A DNA stretch of 8,690 nucleotides from Helicobacteraceae bacterium (GTDB lineage Bacteria > Campylobacterota > Campylobacteria > Campylobacterales > SZUA-545): assembly GCA_031282285.1 (NCBI GenBank), contig JAITEA010000123.1:1-8690 (forward strand), written 5' to 3'. Below are positions 1 through 6,207 of this stretch, in pieces (within the stretch, counting starts at the first letter, position 1; the number at the start of each line of letters is the position of its first letter). Made by a program: the position numbers and the translations under genes. A model generated the notes under the pieces. The model worked only from the letters and a program-made list of their open reading frames with translations. It did no database searches and had not been told where the DNA came from.

Positions 1-1
1 C

Positions 2-820
2 ATACTAAACTCCTTCTACAAGCGCTTCGGCTTGGAGCATACCGCCGTCAGCGCCAGCGATCTGGACGCGATCAAAAAGGCGATCAAACCCAACACCAAA
101 GCGATCTTTCTGGAGACGCCCTCCAATCCGCTGCTAAAGATAACTGATCTCAAGGGCGCGATCGCGATCGCCAAAGAGCGCGATCTGCTCTCGATCGTGG
201 ATAATACCTTTATGACGCCGCTGTTGCAGCGTCCGATCGGGCTTGGCGCGGATATCGTGGTTCATTCCGCCACGAAGTTTCTAGGCGGGCACAGCGATCT
301 GGCGCTTGGGCTTGCCGTAACCGCCAACGAGACGATCGGCAAGCGCGTCTATCAGGTGCAAAACGGCTTTGGCGCCGTGCCTTCGCCGTTTGATTGTTTC
401 TTGACATTACGCGGGATTAAGACGCTTAAAGCTCGCTTAAAGCTTGAACAAGAGGGCGCGCAGACGCTTGTCGAATGGCTTCAAAGCCGCAACGAGATCG
501 AAAGCGTATATTATCCGTCGATCGGCGAGGGCGCCGCGCTGCATCGGTCGCAGGCGGACGGCTTTGGCGCCGTACTTAGTTTCAAAACCAAAACGCTGGG
601 TTGCGCGTTAAACTTTCTTGGCAAGGTTCGCCTCGCCGCGTGCGCCGTCTCTTTGGGCGGCGTGGAAACCATCGTCAGCTATCCCGTCAAGATGAGCCAC
701 GCCGCTATGCCTCATAGCGAGCGGGAGCGGCTTGGCGTAAGCGACAGGCTGATTCGCGTCTCCGTCGGGCTTGAGGACATAGGCGATCTAATCGGCGATT
801 TTGATAAGGCTTTACAATGA
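2..820 (+). CDS. metC: Cystathionine beta-lyase-like PLP enzyme (MetC type), 5' truncated by window edge
   Basis: Member of the Cys/Met-metabolism PLP enzyme family (fold type I). It would cleave cystathionine to homocysteine, pyruvate and ammonia in the cytoplasm. The reading frame is open from the first bases, and the residues before the TTG at 32 (ILNSFYKRFG) fit the family, so the true start lies outside the window; 272 of roughly 380 residues are visible. Seen motifs: ETPSNPLLKI, VDNTFMTP, and SATKFLGGHSD, whose Lys (codon 275-277) should form the Schiff base with PLP. The C-terminal part contains SLGGVETIVSYP followed by MSHAAMP. The MSHAAMP ending resembles Bacillus-type MetC, while the next gene has the QTH ending of MetI; that is the reason for this assignment. 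Gamma-lyase, gamma-synthase or thiolyase activity cannot be excluded from sequence alone. The stop overlaps the next start (ATGA), indicating a translationally coupled operon. Confidence 0.8.
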   Translation: MLNSFYKRFGLEHTAVSASDLDAIKKAIKPNTKAIFLETPSNPLLKITDLKGAIAIAKERDLLSIVDNTFMTPLLQRPIGLGADIVVHSATKFLGGHSDLALGLAVTANETIGKRVYQVQNGFGAVPSPFDCFLTLRGIKTLKARLKLEQEGAQTLVEWLQSRNEIESVYYPSIGEGAALHRSQADGFGAVLSFKTKTLGCALNFLGKVRLAACAVSLGGVETIVSYPVKMSHAAMPHSERERLGVSDRLIRVSVGLEDIGDLIGDFDKALQ

Positions 821-1935
821 AAAAACTAGACACCATCTGCGTTCATACGGCGCGTCCGTTTGATCCCGTTACGGGCGCGATCTCCACGCCCATCTATCAG
901 TCGGCGACCTTCCGCCACCCGCGGCTTGGCGAATCGACGGGCTTTGACTACTCGCGCGCGATCAACCCGACGCGATCGGTGCTGGAGGAGACGATCGCGT
1001 TACTGGAAGGCGCGAAATACGGGCTTGCGTTCGCCACGGGTATGGGCGCGATCTCGTGCGTAGCCAAGTTGTTTAATCAAGGCGATCATATTATCGTCAG
1101 CGAAGACCTCTACGGCGGCACATATCGCCTGCTTGAGGGCTACTACGCCAAATACGGCGTGGAGTTCGGCTTTATTGACACCAGCGATTTTGCCAAACTT
1201 TCAGCTTCGCTTAAACCAAACACTAAGGCGTTATTTATTGAAACGCCCTCCAACCCGATGATGAAGATTACCGATATTGCCGCTTGCGCGAAGTTGATCC
1301 ACGATCGCAACGGCATATTGATAGTGGATAACACATTTTTAACGCCGTACTTTCAAAACCCGATCGCGCTTGGCGCGGATATCGTTCTGCATTCGGCGAG
1401 CAAATATCTGAGCGGACATAACGACACGGTGGCTGGGCTGATCGCGCACTCCAGAGACGATCTGGACTTCGAGCTTCGAGAGGCGCAAAAGAGCGAGGGC
1501 GCGTCGCTCTCCGCGCTGGATAGCTGGCTTGTGCTGCGCGGCATCAAAACGCTCTCCGTGCGAATGGAGCGCCACCAGTCAAACGGCGCGGCGATCGCCA
1601 AATGGCTGAGCGCTCACCCCAAGATCGAGCGCGTTTTCTACTGCGGGTTTACGCCGCATCCGCAATCGCGGGGCAGCGCGGGTATGGTCAGCTTCTACCT
1701 CAAAGACCCAGCGATGGCGCCGAAGGTTTTGGAACGGCTCAAGCTGATACTGTTTGCCGAGAGTTTGGGCGGCGTGGAGAGTTTGATCACCTATCCGCTG
1801 GTTCAGACGCACGGCGCGATCCCAGAGGCTATGCGCTTAAGCGCGGGGGTGAACGATCGGCTGCTTCGGCTTTCGATCGGTATAGAGGACAAAGACGATC
1901 TTATCGCCGATCTCAACCAAGCCTTAGCTCCCTAA
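817..1935 (+). CDS. metI: Cystathionine gamma-synthase / O-acylhomoserine thiolyase-like PLP enzyme (MetI type)
   Basis: Full-length PLP enzyme of 372 residues, about the length of Bacillus MetI. Expected reaction: O-acetyl- or O-succinylhomoserine plus cysteine to cystathionine, or with sulfide directly to homocysteine. Seen in order: STPIYQSATF near residues 23-32; GESTGFDYSRAINPTR at 38-53, where Tyr45 and Arg47 are the usual phosphate-binding residues of the neighbouring subunit; LYGGTYR at 98-104 with Tyr99 stacking on PLP; VDNTF with Asp171; and SASKYLSGH with the PLP lysine Lys196. FAESLGGVESLITYP followed by QTHGAIP lies in the last third. The start ATG overlaps the upstream TGA by two bases, with AAGG at 806-809 as ribosome site, so both enzymes are probably made from one mRNA. 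The two proteins are paralogues, and the exact substrate is inferred. No terminator is evident after the stop. Confidence 0.82.
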   Translation: MKKLDTICVHTARPFDPVTGAISTPIYQSATFRHPRLGESTGFDYSRAINPTRSVLEETIALLEGAKYGLAFATGMGAISCVAKLFNQGDHIIVSEDLYGGTYRLLEGYYAKYGVEFGFIDTSDFAKLSASLKPNTKALFIETPSNPMMKITDIAACAKLIHDRNGILIVDNTFLTPYFQNPIALGADIVLHSASKYLSGHNDTVAGLIAHSRDDLDFELREAQKSEGASLSALDSWLVLRGIKTLSVRMERHQSNGAAIAKWLSAHPKIERVFYCGFTPHPQSRGSAGMVSFYLKDPAMAPKVLERLKLILFAESLGGVESLITYPLVQTHGAIPEAMRLSAGVNDRLLRLSIGIEDKDDLIADLNQALAP

Positions 1936-1961
1936 CGCTTTGTTATATTTAATTCTTTATC

Positions 1962-2036
1962 CCTGTCCTTTTTTCAGAATTTTTTAAGGTATGTCGTAGC
2001 ATAATGCATTCGCTCAATTTTCAACCAAAGGACAGG
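1962..2036 (+). promoter_or_regulatory. Inverted repeat able to mask the lipoprotein Shine-Dalgarno
   Basis: CCTGTCCTTT at 1962-1971 is a perfect 10-bp complement of AAAGGACAGG at 2027-2036. The right arm contains the ribosome binding site AAAGGA (2027-2032), six bases before the ATG at 2039. An RNA covering both arms, such as read-through from the upstream met genes, could hide the site. An RNA starting from the -10 box near 2000 would lack the left arm and stay translatable. The pairing is seen in the sequence; the regulatory role is inference. Confidence 0.4.
2000..2005 (+). promoter_or_regulatory. Candidate -10 box for the lipoprotein gene
   Basis: CATAAT within TAGCATAATG lies about 34 bases before the ATG at 2039. 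Upstream are two T6 runs (1969-1974 and 1980-1985) spaced by 11 bases. This resembles the periodic T-rich upstream region of Campylobacterota housekeeping promoters, which often lack a -35 box. The start point would be near 2012. Confidence 0.35.
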
Positions 2037-2038
2037 CA

Positions 2039-3068
2039 ATGAGATTCCACAAATTGACGGGGGGGGGGGGCAACTCGCCTCATAGCCCTTAGCGTTGTAA
2101 CCGCGCTTACGATAGCCGGTTGCGGTTCAAGCGGCGGCGGAGGCGGCGATGACGACGGCGACGAGACAGGGGGCGAAAAGCTGGCTCGAGAATTCACCGC
2201 CAACAAGGTGGCGATCACGCAGGCAAACGCGGCTGATGTAACAAGAGAGGCGCTTCCGGCGCACGCTCAAGTTTCTGGGTTTAATTCTTCGTCCGCGAAC
2301 GCGGTTACTACGCCAAAAACGCTAAATTGGCGCGATCTGGTTAAATCCGTTACAACCAAACAAGAAAAGTCAAGCGCTCGCGTTCAGAGTTTGGCTTCCA
2401 TTCAGCCGCTTGATAGCGGGCGAGAAAACTGCGATGACGGCGGCTATTTCAATTGGCAAGAAGACTCCAATAGCTGGAGAGAGACCTATGTCGATTGCAA
2501 GGAGGACGGCGAGATATGGAACGGTTGGCAAAGCGCTGTTTTGCTTAGCTCAAGCGGCGAATGGGCTGGCTACGATGAGGTCATACGAAGTAGCGGAGAC
2601 TTAACCGTATATTATATCAACGAGGGTTTGCGCGAGCGATCGCGCGGTAGTTTTGAAGTTGGCGAGTCGAACTCAGACGAGAAAGTTCGCGACTTCAATG
2701 TCTATCTTGAGCTTAAAGATAGCGTTGATAGCGTCGTGATCGCATTTTCGGGATATAACCAAACTTATTATTATTCCGAAGATAGATCTAAATATAACGG
2801 CTCTATCGGCTACGGTTATAACGGCTCGCATACGGCGTATGGGCTCGAGGGCGATATATCGGGTATTTGCTATAACGCTTCCTATTTTTCGATTCCGGCA
2901 AGTGGCTCTGAGACAATTTCCGGATCGACTAGCGCCAAGATCAAAATCACATACAACAACAATGTGAAGGTGGAGTTGATCGAGGGCGGCTCGACGACAA
3001 AGATCTTTCCTGAAGGCGCTTCGGCTACGGGCAGTTGCGACGATTTTGCCGACTGGCTAAACCGCTAA
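2039..3068 (+). CDS. Phase-variable secreted lipoprotein, frame-shifted (OFF) by a G12 tract
   Basis: From ATG 2039 (ribosome site AAAGGA at 2027-2032) the frame reads MRFHKLT into a run of 12 G and then stops at TAG 2090-2092 after 17 codons. Removing one G (11) joins it to the open frame ending at TAA 3066-3068 and gives 342 residues; 14 G gives 343. Numbering below is for 11 G. The restored N-terminus is a classic lipoprotein signal: basic MRFHK, hydrophobic LIALSVVTALTIAG, lipobox IAGC with Cys28 (codon 2121-2123), then a Gly/Asp-rich linker. The mature part is polar and probably beta-rich, with Tyr/Gly/Ser-rich stretches. Four further cysteines (about 131, 153, 277 and 333) could form two disulfides. 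A CDDGG...DCKEDG...WNG pattern occupies about 131-162. I do not recognise a functional family. The intact lipobox in the shifted frame makes a switchable gene more likely than a decayed one, but a homopolymer sequencing error is possible. Confidence 0.8.
2059..2070 (+). repeat. Poly-G tract of 12 (phase-variation switch)
   Basis: Twelve consecutive G, following AC and preceding CAACTCG, inside the signal-peptide n-region. Reading through to the lipobox needs 8, 11 or 14 G; 12 is out of frame. It is the only homopolymer of this length in the window. In Campylobacter and Helicobacter such tracts change length by slipped-strand mispairing and switch surface proteins on and off. Confidence 0.85.
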
Positions 3069-3074
3069 CCTTTA

Positions 3075-3113
3075 GATCGCCAAAACGCGCGGTAGTTTTT
3101 GGCGATCGCTTTT
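3075..3113 (+). terminator. Intrinsic terminator after the lipoprotein gene
   Basis: GATCGCCAAAA (3075-3085) pairs perfectly over 11 bp with TTTTGGCGATC (3097-3107), with an 11-base loop and TTTT at 3110-3113. It begins 7 bases after the lipoprotein stop. On the minus strand the same hairpin lies beyond the ilvD stop but is not followed by a U run, so it would be weaker for ilvD. Confidence 0.7.
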
Positions 3114-3161
3114 AAGCGCGGGCGCAAATCGCGCCCCGCCCACTCTCGCGGCGCGTTTGGG

Positions 3162-4838
3162 TTAAAGATCGGTTTTCAAGATCGCGCCGTAGCTTGCGTT
3201 GGTTACAAGCAGGCTGTAGCGTTTAAGCCAGCTTGAATCGATCGGCTTAACAAGCGGCGTAAAGCGCGCGCGGCGCGCGGCGATCTCCTCTTGGCTCAAA
3301 CGCGCCTCGATAACGCGCTTATCGACATTGATATAGATTTCGTCGCTGTCTTGCAGCAACCCAATCAACCCGCCCTCGGCGGCTTCCGGCGAGATATGCC
3401 CGATCGCGCCGCCGCGAGTGGCGCCGGAAAATCTGCCGTCGGTGATCAACGCCACTTTGTCGCCCAGCCCCATACCCATAATCAAACTCGTGGGCGAGAG
3501 CATCTCCTGCATACCGGGTCCGCCTTTGGGTCCCTCGTAGCGGATCACGACCACATTGCCCGCTTGAATCTTGCCGCCGGCAATCGCCGCGCTAGCCTGC
3601 GCTTCGGAGTCAAAGCAGATCGCCCTGCCGGTAAATTCGCGCATTTTCGGATCGATCGCCGCCGTTTTGACCACCGCGCCCTGTTCGGCGAGGTTGCCAA
3701 ACAAAATCGCTAGCCCGCCCGTCGGCGAAAAGGGATTATCCAGCGCGCGGATCACGGCGCCGTCTTTGATCGCCTTGTTCTTGATCCGATCGCCCAGCGT
3801 CCCGCCTTCGACCGTAAGCGCGTCCAGCCGCAGCGAACCAAGTTTGGATATTTCGTTCATAATCGCGCTAAGCCCGCCCGCGTTATGAATATCCTCGATA
3901 TGCACGCTGCTAAGCGCGGGCGCAATCTTGGCGATATGCGCCGTTTTGGCGCCGATCTCGTTGATTTTGCGTAGGTCAAAATCTACGCCCGCCTCGCGCG
4001 CAATCGCCAGCATATGCAAGACGGTGTTGGTGCTGCCGCCCATCGCCATATCGACGACGAAGGCGTTGTGAATAGCTTTGTCGGTTACGATCTCGCGGAT
4101 TTTCGGCGCGTTTGCCAGCGCCATTTGCACGATCCGCCGCGCCGCTTTGCGCAAAAGCTCCTCGCGCTCGGCGCTGAGCGCCAAGATCGTGCCGTTGCCC
4201 TCCAAAGCGACGCCCATCGCCTCGCACAGCGTGTTCATACTATTGGCGGTGAACATTCCGCTACAACTGCCGCCTCCCGGACAGGCGCGGCACTCGATCT
4301 CTTTCAGCGCCGCGTCGTCGATCAGCCCTAGCGCCTTTTTGCCCACAGCCTCAAACGCGGAGGTGAGATCGATAGCCGTACCGTCCTCAAGCCTGCCGGC
4401 GCGCATCGGTCCGCCGGAAACAAAAACCGTTGGCGCGTTGACGCGCAAAGCGCCCATCAGCATCCCGGGGACGATCTTGTCGCAGTTTGGAATGCAGATC
4501 AGCGCGTCGAGCTGGTGCGCGTTCATCATCGTCTCCACGCAGTCGGCGATCAGCTCGCGGCTTGGCAGCGAGTAGCGCATACCGCTATGCGCCATCGCGA
4601 TGCCGTCGTCCACGCCGATCGTATTGAACTCAAACGGAACGCCGCCCGCTTTTTTGATCTCATCTTTCACGATCGCGGCGTATTCGCGCAGGAAAAAATG
4701 CCCGGGAATAATATCAACCACGCTGTTTGCCACGCCGATAAACGGCTTGTCAAAATCCTCGTCTTTTAGCCCCGTCGCCCGCAACAACGCGCGGTGCGGC
4801 GTCCTCTCGTAGCCCTTTTTGATAATGTCGCTTCGCAT
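3162..4838 (-). CDS. ilvD: Dihydroxy-acid dehydratase
   Basis: Converts 2,3-dihydroxyisovalerate and 2,3-dihydroxy-3-methylvalerate to the 2-oxo acids that precede valine, leucine and isoleucine. The protein has 558 residues, a normal length for the compact form. Seen: [12 protein letters not shown] near 36-47; [17 protein letters not shown] at 71-87; [13 protein letters not shown] with Cys119 and Lys121; [20 protein letters not shown] with Cys186 and Cys192; [11 protein letters not shown]; and [14 protein letters not shown] with Ser471, the probable catalytic base. The extra N-terminal cysteine of the stable [2Fe-2S] class is absent (Val40 and Val41 follow VANS), as in E. coli IlvD, so an oxygen-labile [4Fe-4S] cluster is likely. 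ATG at 4838 is preceded by GGAGAGA about 5 bases away. It is transcribed alone in this window, convergent with the lipoprotein gene and divergent from the tRNA genes. Confidence 0.96.
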   Translation of the reverse strand: MRSDIIKKGYERTPHRALLRATGLKDEDFDKPFIGVANSVVDIIPGHFFLREYAAIVKDEIKKAGGVPFEFNTIGVDDGIAMAHSGMRYSLPSRELIADCVETMMNAHQLDALICIPNCDKIVPGMLMGALRVNAPTVFVSGGPMRAGRLEDGTAIDLTSAFEAVGKKALGLIDDAALKEIECRACPGGGSCSGMFTANSMNTLCEAMGVALEGNGTILALSAEREELLRKAARRIVQMALANAPKIREIVTDKAIHNAFVVDMAMGGSTNTVLHMLAIAREAGVDFDLRKINEIGAKTAHIAKIAPALSSVHIEDIHNAGGLSAIMNEISKLGSLRLDALTVEGGTLGDRIKNKAIKDGAVIRALDNPFSPTGGLAILFGNLAEQGAVVKTAAIDPKMREFTGRAICFDSEAQASAAIAGGKIQAGNVVVIRYEGPKGGPGMQEMLSPTSLIMGMGLGDKVALITDGRFSGATRGGAIGHISPEAAEGGLIGLLQDSDEIYINVDKRVIEARLSQEEIAARRARFTPLVKPIDSSWLKRYSLLVTNASYGAILKTDL

Positions 4839-4866
4839 ATCTCTCTCCGCCTTAATTTTGGCGACA

Positions 4867-4872
4867 ATTATA
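4867..4872 (-). promoter_or_regulatory. -10 box of ilvD
   Basis: On the minus strand GCTATAATTG contains a perfect TATAAT (4872 down to 4867), 28 bases before the ilvD ATG. No good -35 hexamer is seen. The expected start leaves a leader of about 20 bases carrying the GGAGAGA ribosome site, too short for a leader-peptide attenuator. Confidence 0.6.
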
Positions 4873-4934
4873 GCCTCGCCTTAGTAACGGCGCCGAAAAT
4901 GGCGCCTTTGAAGCGTACTTTAATGTTCGTTTGC

Positions 4935-4940
4935 TACAAT
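4935..4940 (+). promoter_or_regulatory. -10 box of the tRNA cluster
   Basis: TTTGCTACAATTGCG carries TACAAT at 4935-4940, which puts the start near 4947, about 27 bases before tRNA-Gly. The same TACAATTGCG decamer recurs at 5081-5090 before tRNA-Leu, which supports promoter function for both. Confidence 0.5.
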
Positions 4941-4973
4941 TGCGCCCTCTTTTCGCGACAAGCGTAAAGAAGC

Positions 4974-5048
4974 GCGGGAATAGCTCAGGGGTAGAGCACA
5001 ACCTTGCCAAGGTTGGGGTCGCGAGTTCGAATCTCGTTTCCCGCTCCA
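4974..5048 (+). tRNA. tRNA-Gly(GCC)
   Basis: The acceptor stem GCGGGAA pairs with TTCCCGC, followed by T and an encoded CCA (5046-5048). The anticodon stem-loop CAACC-TTGCCAA-GGTTG gives anticodon GCC at 5006-5008. The T arm GCGAG-TTCGAAT-CTCGT is intact. First gene of a four-tRNA cluster. Confidence 0.97.
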
Positions 5049-5080
5049 GTTTAAGACCGCAAAAAGCGGGTAGCTTTGGT

Positions 5081-5086
5081 TACAAT
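5081..5086 (+). promoter_or_regulatory. Probable internal -10 box before tRNA-Leu
   Basis: GGTTACAATTGCGG contains TACAAT at 5081-5086 and repeats the TACAATTGCG seen before tRNA-Gly. It would start an RNA near 5093, about 80 bases before tRNA-Leu, in the longest gap of the cluster (5049-5173). Confidence 0.4.
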
Positions 5087-5173
5087 TGCGGCGCTGTTGG
5101 CTATTATTTAGGCGCGTTGAGTCGATGTAACCTGCCGCCTCGAATAATCAAATCAAACAGAGCAGACAAAAGC

Positions 5174-5261
5174 GCCCGAGTGGTGAAATGGTAGACACAC
5201 AGGACTTAAAATCCTGAGGACGGTTTCGTCCGTGCCGGTTCAACTCCGGCCTCGGGCACCA
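5174..5261 (+). tRNA. tRNA-Leu(UAA)
   Basis: Class II tRNA of 88 bases. Acceptor GCCCGAG pairs with CTCGGGC, discriminator A, encoded CCA at 5259-5261. The anticodon stem-loop CAGGA-CTTAAAA-TCCTG gives anticodon TAA at 5207-5209. The long variable arm GGACGGTTTCGTCC forms a hairpin. T arm GCCGG-TTCAACT-CCGGC. Confidence 0.97.
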
Positions 5262-5300
5262 TAACCTTTCGGATTTGCGTTTTCGTCGCGAGGCGTATAT

Positions 5301-5374
5301 GGCGGCGTAGCCAAGTGGTAAGGCAGAAGCCTGCAAAGCTTTGACCCCCGGTTCGAATCCGGGCGCCGCCTCCA
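5301..5374 (+). tRNA. tRNA-Cys(GCA)
   Basis: Acceptor GGCGGCG pairs with CGCCGCC, then T and an encoded CCA (5372-5374). Anticodon stem-loop GAAGC-CTGCAAA-GCTTT gives anticodon GCA at 5333-5335. T arm CCCGG-TTCGAAT-CCGGG. The 39-base gap to tRNA-Leu suggests co-transcription. Confidence 0.97.
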
Positions 5375-5436
5375 AATATCGTTTAACTCGTTTTAACGCC
5401 CAAACCTACAAGATCGCTTTTGCGGCGTCGCGGATT

Positions 5437-5526
5437 GGACAGGTGGCCGAGCGGTTGAAGGCGCACGCCTGGAACGCGTGTATAGGGTAACACCTATCGA
5501 GGGTTCGAATCCCTCCCTGTCCGCCA
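5437..5526 (+). tRNA. tRNA-Ser(GGA), integration target
   Basis: Class II tRNA of 90 bases. Acceptor GGACAGG pairs with CCTGTCC, discriminator G, encoded CCA at 5524-5526. Anticodon stem-loop CACGC-CTGGAAC-GCGTG gives anticodon GGA at 5471-5473. Long variable arm with ATAGG/CCTAT pairing. T arm GAGGG-TTCGAAT-CCCTC. Its last 32 bases plus two more recur exactly at 6905-6938, so the gene was the target of an integrating element that rebuilt the 3' end. Confidence 0.97.
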
Positions 5527-5528
5527 TC
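5495..5528 (+). repeat. attL core: 34-bp direct repeat inside tRNA-Ser
   Basis: Identical to 6905-6938 over 34 bases, from the 3' side of the variable arm through the T arm, acceptor, CCA and TC. The T arm, with GAGGG/CCCTC around the 7-base TTCGAAT loop, has the inverted-arm shape of a tyrosine recombinase crossover site. Confidence 0.85.
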
Positions 5529-5584
5529 AAGCATCATAACTCCGTAACCTCAATACTTCAATATCAGTCATATTTCACCTATCC

Positions 5585-5603
5585 GTAGGTACTATGTAGG
5601 TAC
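5585..5603 (+). repeat. Left pair of 11-bp-spaced GTAGGTAC repeats
   Basis: GTAGGTAC at 5585-5592 and again at 5596-5603, one helical turn apart, 56 bases inside the left core and ending four bases before the ATG of the integrase-like ORF. Probable arm-type integrase (or excisionase) sites; binding here could also repress that ORF. The function is inferred. Confidence 0.55.
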
Positions 5604-5607
5604 AGAA

Positions 5608-5802
5608 ATGCGTCCCTATTCGGCATTGGGAGGTAAGTATTCGGGAGTATTCATCAGGCAACTAAAGCACGGCAAGCGATACTATGTGCTGTATCGTAAC
5701 CACAGCAATACACCAATTTCCTTAAAGCTCTTCAAAGAGGACGATAGGCTAGTAGCTAGACTATTCTACAACGCCGTCAAGCTCTATCGGAAGGTTAAAT
5801 AA
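5608..5802 (+). CDS. 64-residue ORF resembling a truncated tyrosine-integrase N-terminal domain
   Basis: It begins MRPYSALGGKYSGVFIRQ and continues KHGKRYYVLYRN. The pattern GVxxRxLKxGxxxYYxxYR is reminiscent of the three-stranded arm-DNA-binding domain at the N-terminus of phage-type tyrosine integrases. Its place next to the tRNA core and right after the GTAGGTAC repeats is where an integrase gene normally starts. The core-binding and catalytic domains (Arg...His-x-x-Arg...Tyr) are absent: the frame stops at 5800-5802, three bases before the convergent gene's stop. The second half (residues 35-64) is less typical, so it may be a remnant, a stand-alone DNA-binding protein, or a chance ORF. 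There is no strong Shine-Dalgarno before ATG 5608, and the frame is open further upstream. Confidence 0.4.
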   Translation: MRPYSALGGKYSGVFIRQLKHGKRYYVLYRNHSNTPISLKLFKEDDRLVARLFYNAVKLYRKVK

Positions 5803-5805
5803 TCC

Positions 5806-6207
5806 CTAGCTGTGGTCGTAGAGCGTAAGTTTGGAATCAACCCATACTATATAGAATACATTTCTATCGTAACGGTAGCCAACTATACGCCCCTTTTCAT
5901 GAAACCGAAATACAATTAAGGTTATATCTTCGGGTAAATTATTGACTGATTTGTCTTTGATAGCTTTGTGAGCGATCTGTTCAAAACCAACTCCACGCTT
6001 ATGCGCGTCGTGAAGTTGTTGCCACGAAAGGGAACTTAACTCAACTAATTTTTGTATGAAACCAACTTGAAACTCCTGCTCGCATTCGTTAATGTGATAC
6101 TCTCCTCTTTTGATCTTGCTAAACGAAAAGACAGGATATTTAAGATGGTCAACGCCTTGTGTTATTGCCTCTGGACGGCTGTTTTTAGTTTGTTTAACTC
6201 TTGACAA
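5806..6207 (-). CDS. 133-residue putative toxin partner of the Panacea protein
   Basis: I do not recognise the family with confidence. The start is taken as TTG 6207, because the frame has a stop only seven codons further upstream and no ATG; it overlaps the end of the Panacea gene by 14 bases, implying translational coupling. Seen: a basic N-terminus (MSRVKQTKNSR), YPVFSFSKIKRGEYH near 24-38, a probable helical middle (FIQKLVELSSLSWQQLHDAHKRG), and a beta-rich end FRFHEKGRIVGYRYDRNVFYIVWVDSKLTLYDH. There is no signal peptide or membrane segment, so it should be cytoplasmic. In known Panacea systems the adjacent, variable gene is the toxin and the Panacea protein neutralises it; by that rule this is the toxin. 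Its activity is unknown. A hydrolase or nuclease motif is not obvious. Confidence 0.6.
   Translation of the reverse strand: MSRVKQTKNSRPEAITQGVDHLKYPVFSFSKIKRGEYHINECEQEFQVGFIQKLVELSSLSWQQLHDAHKRGVGFEQIAHKAIKDKSVNNLPEDITLIVFRFHEKGRIVGYRYDRNVFYIVWVDSKLTLYDHS

Noticed and set aside
3115..3140. Imperfect GC-rich hairpin downstream of ilvD
   Set aside because: The stem has a bulge and no U run on the minus strand; it may be a weak ilvD terminator but is not good enough to call.
3291..4812. Several plus-strand ORFs of 70-165 codons and a minus-strand one within ilvD
   Set aside because: Shadows of the strongly conserved ilvD frame; high GC removes stop codons from the other frames.
4889..4906. 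GGCGCC-N6-GGCGCC hairpin between ilvD and the tRNA cluster
   Set aside because: Short 6-bp stem without a T run, located between two divergent promoters; no role can be assigned.
4931..5194. Plus-strand ORF of 87 codons over tRNA-Gly
   Set aside because: It runs through the tRNA and its spacers; the peptide around NSSGVEHNLAKVGVASSNLVSRS is a well-known false product of tRNA regions.
5148..5375. Minus-strand ORF of 75 codons over tRNA-Cys and tRNA-Leu
   Set aside because: Antisense of two tRNA genes, with the familiar spurious peptide AAPGFEPGVKALQASALPLG; not a protein.
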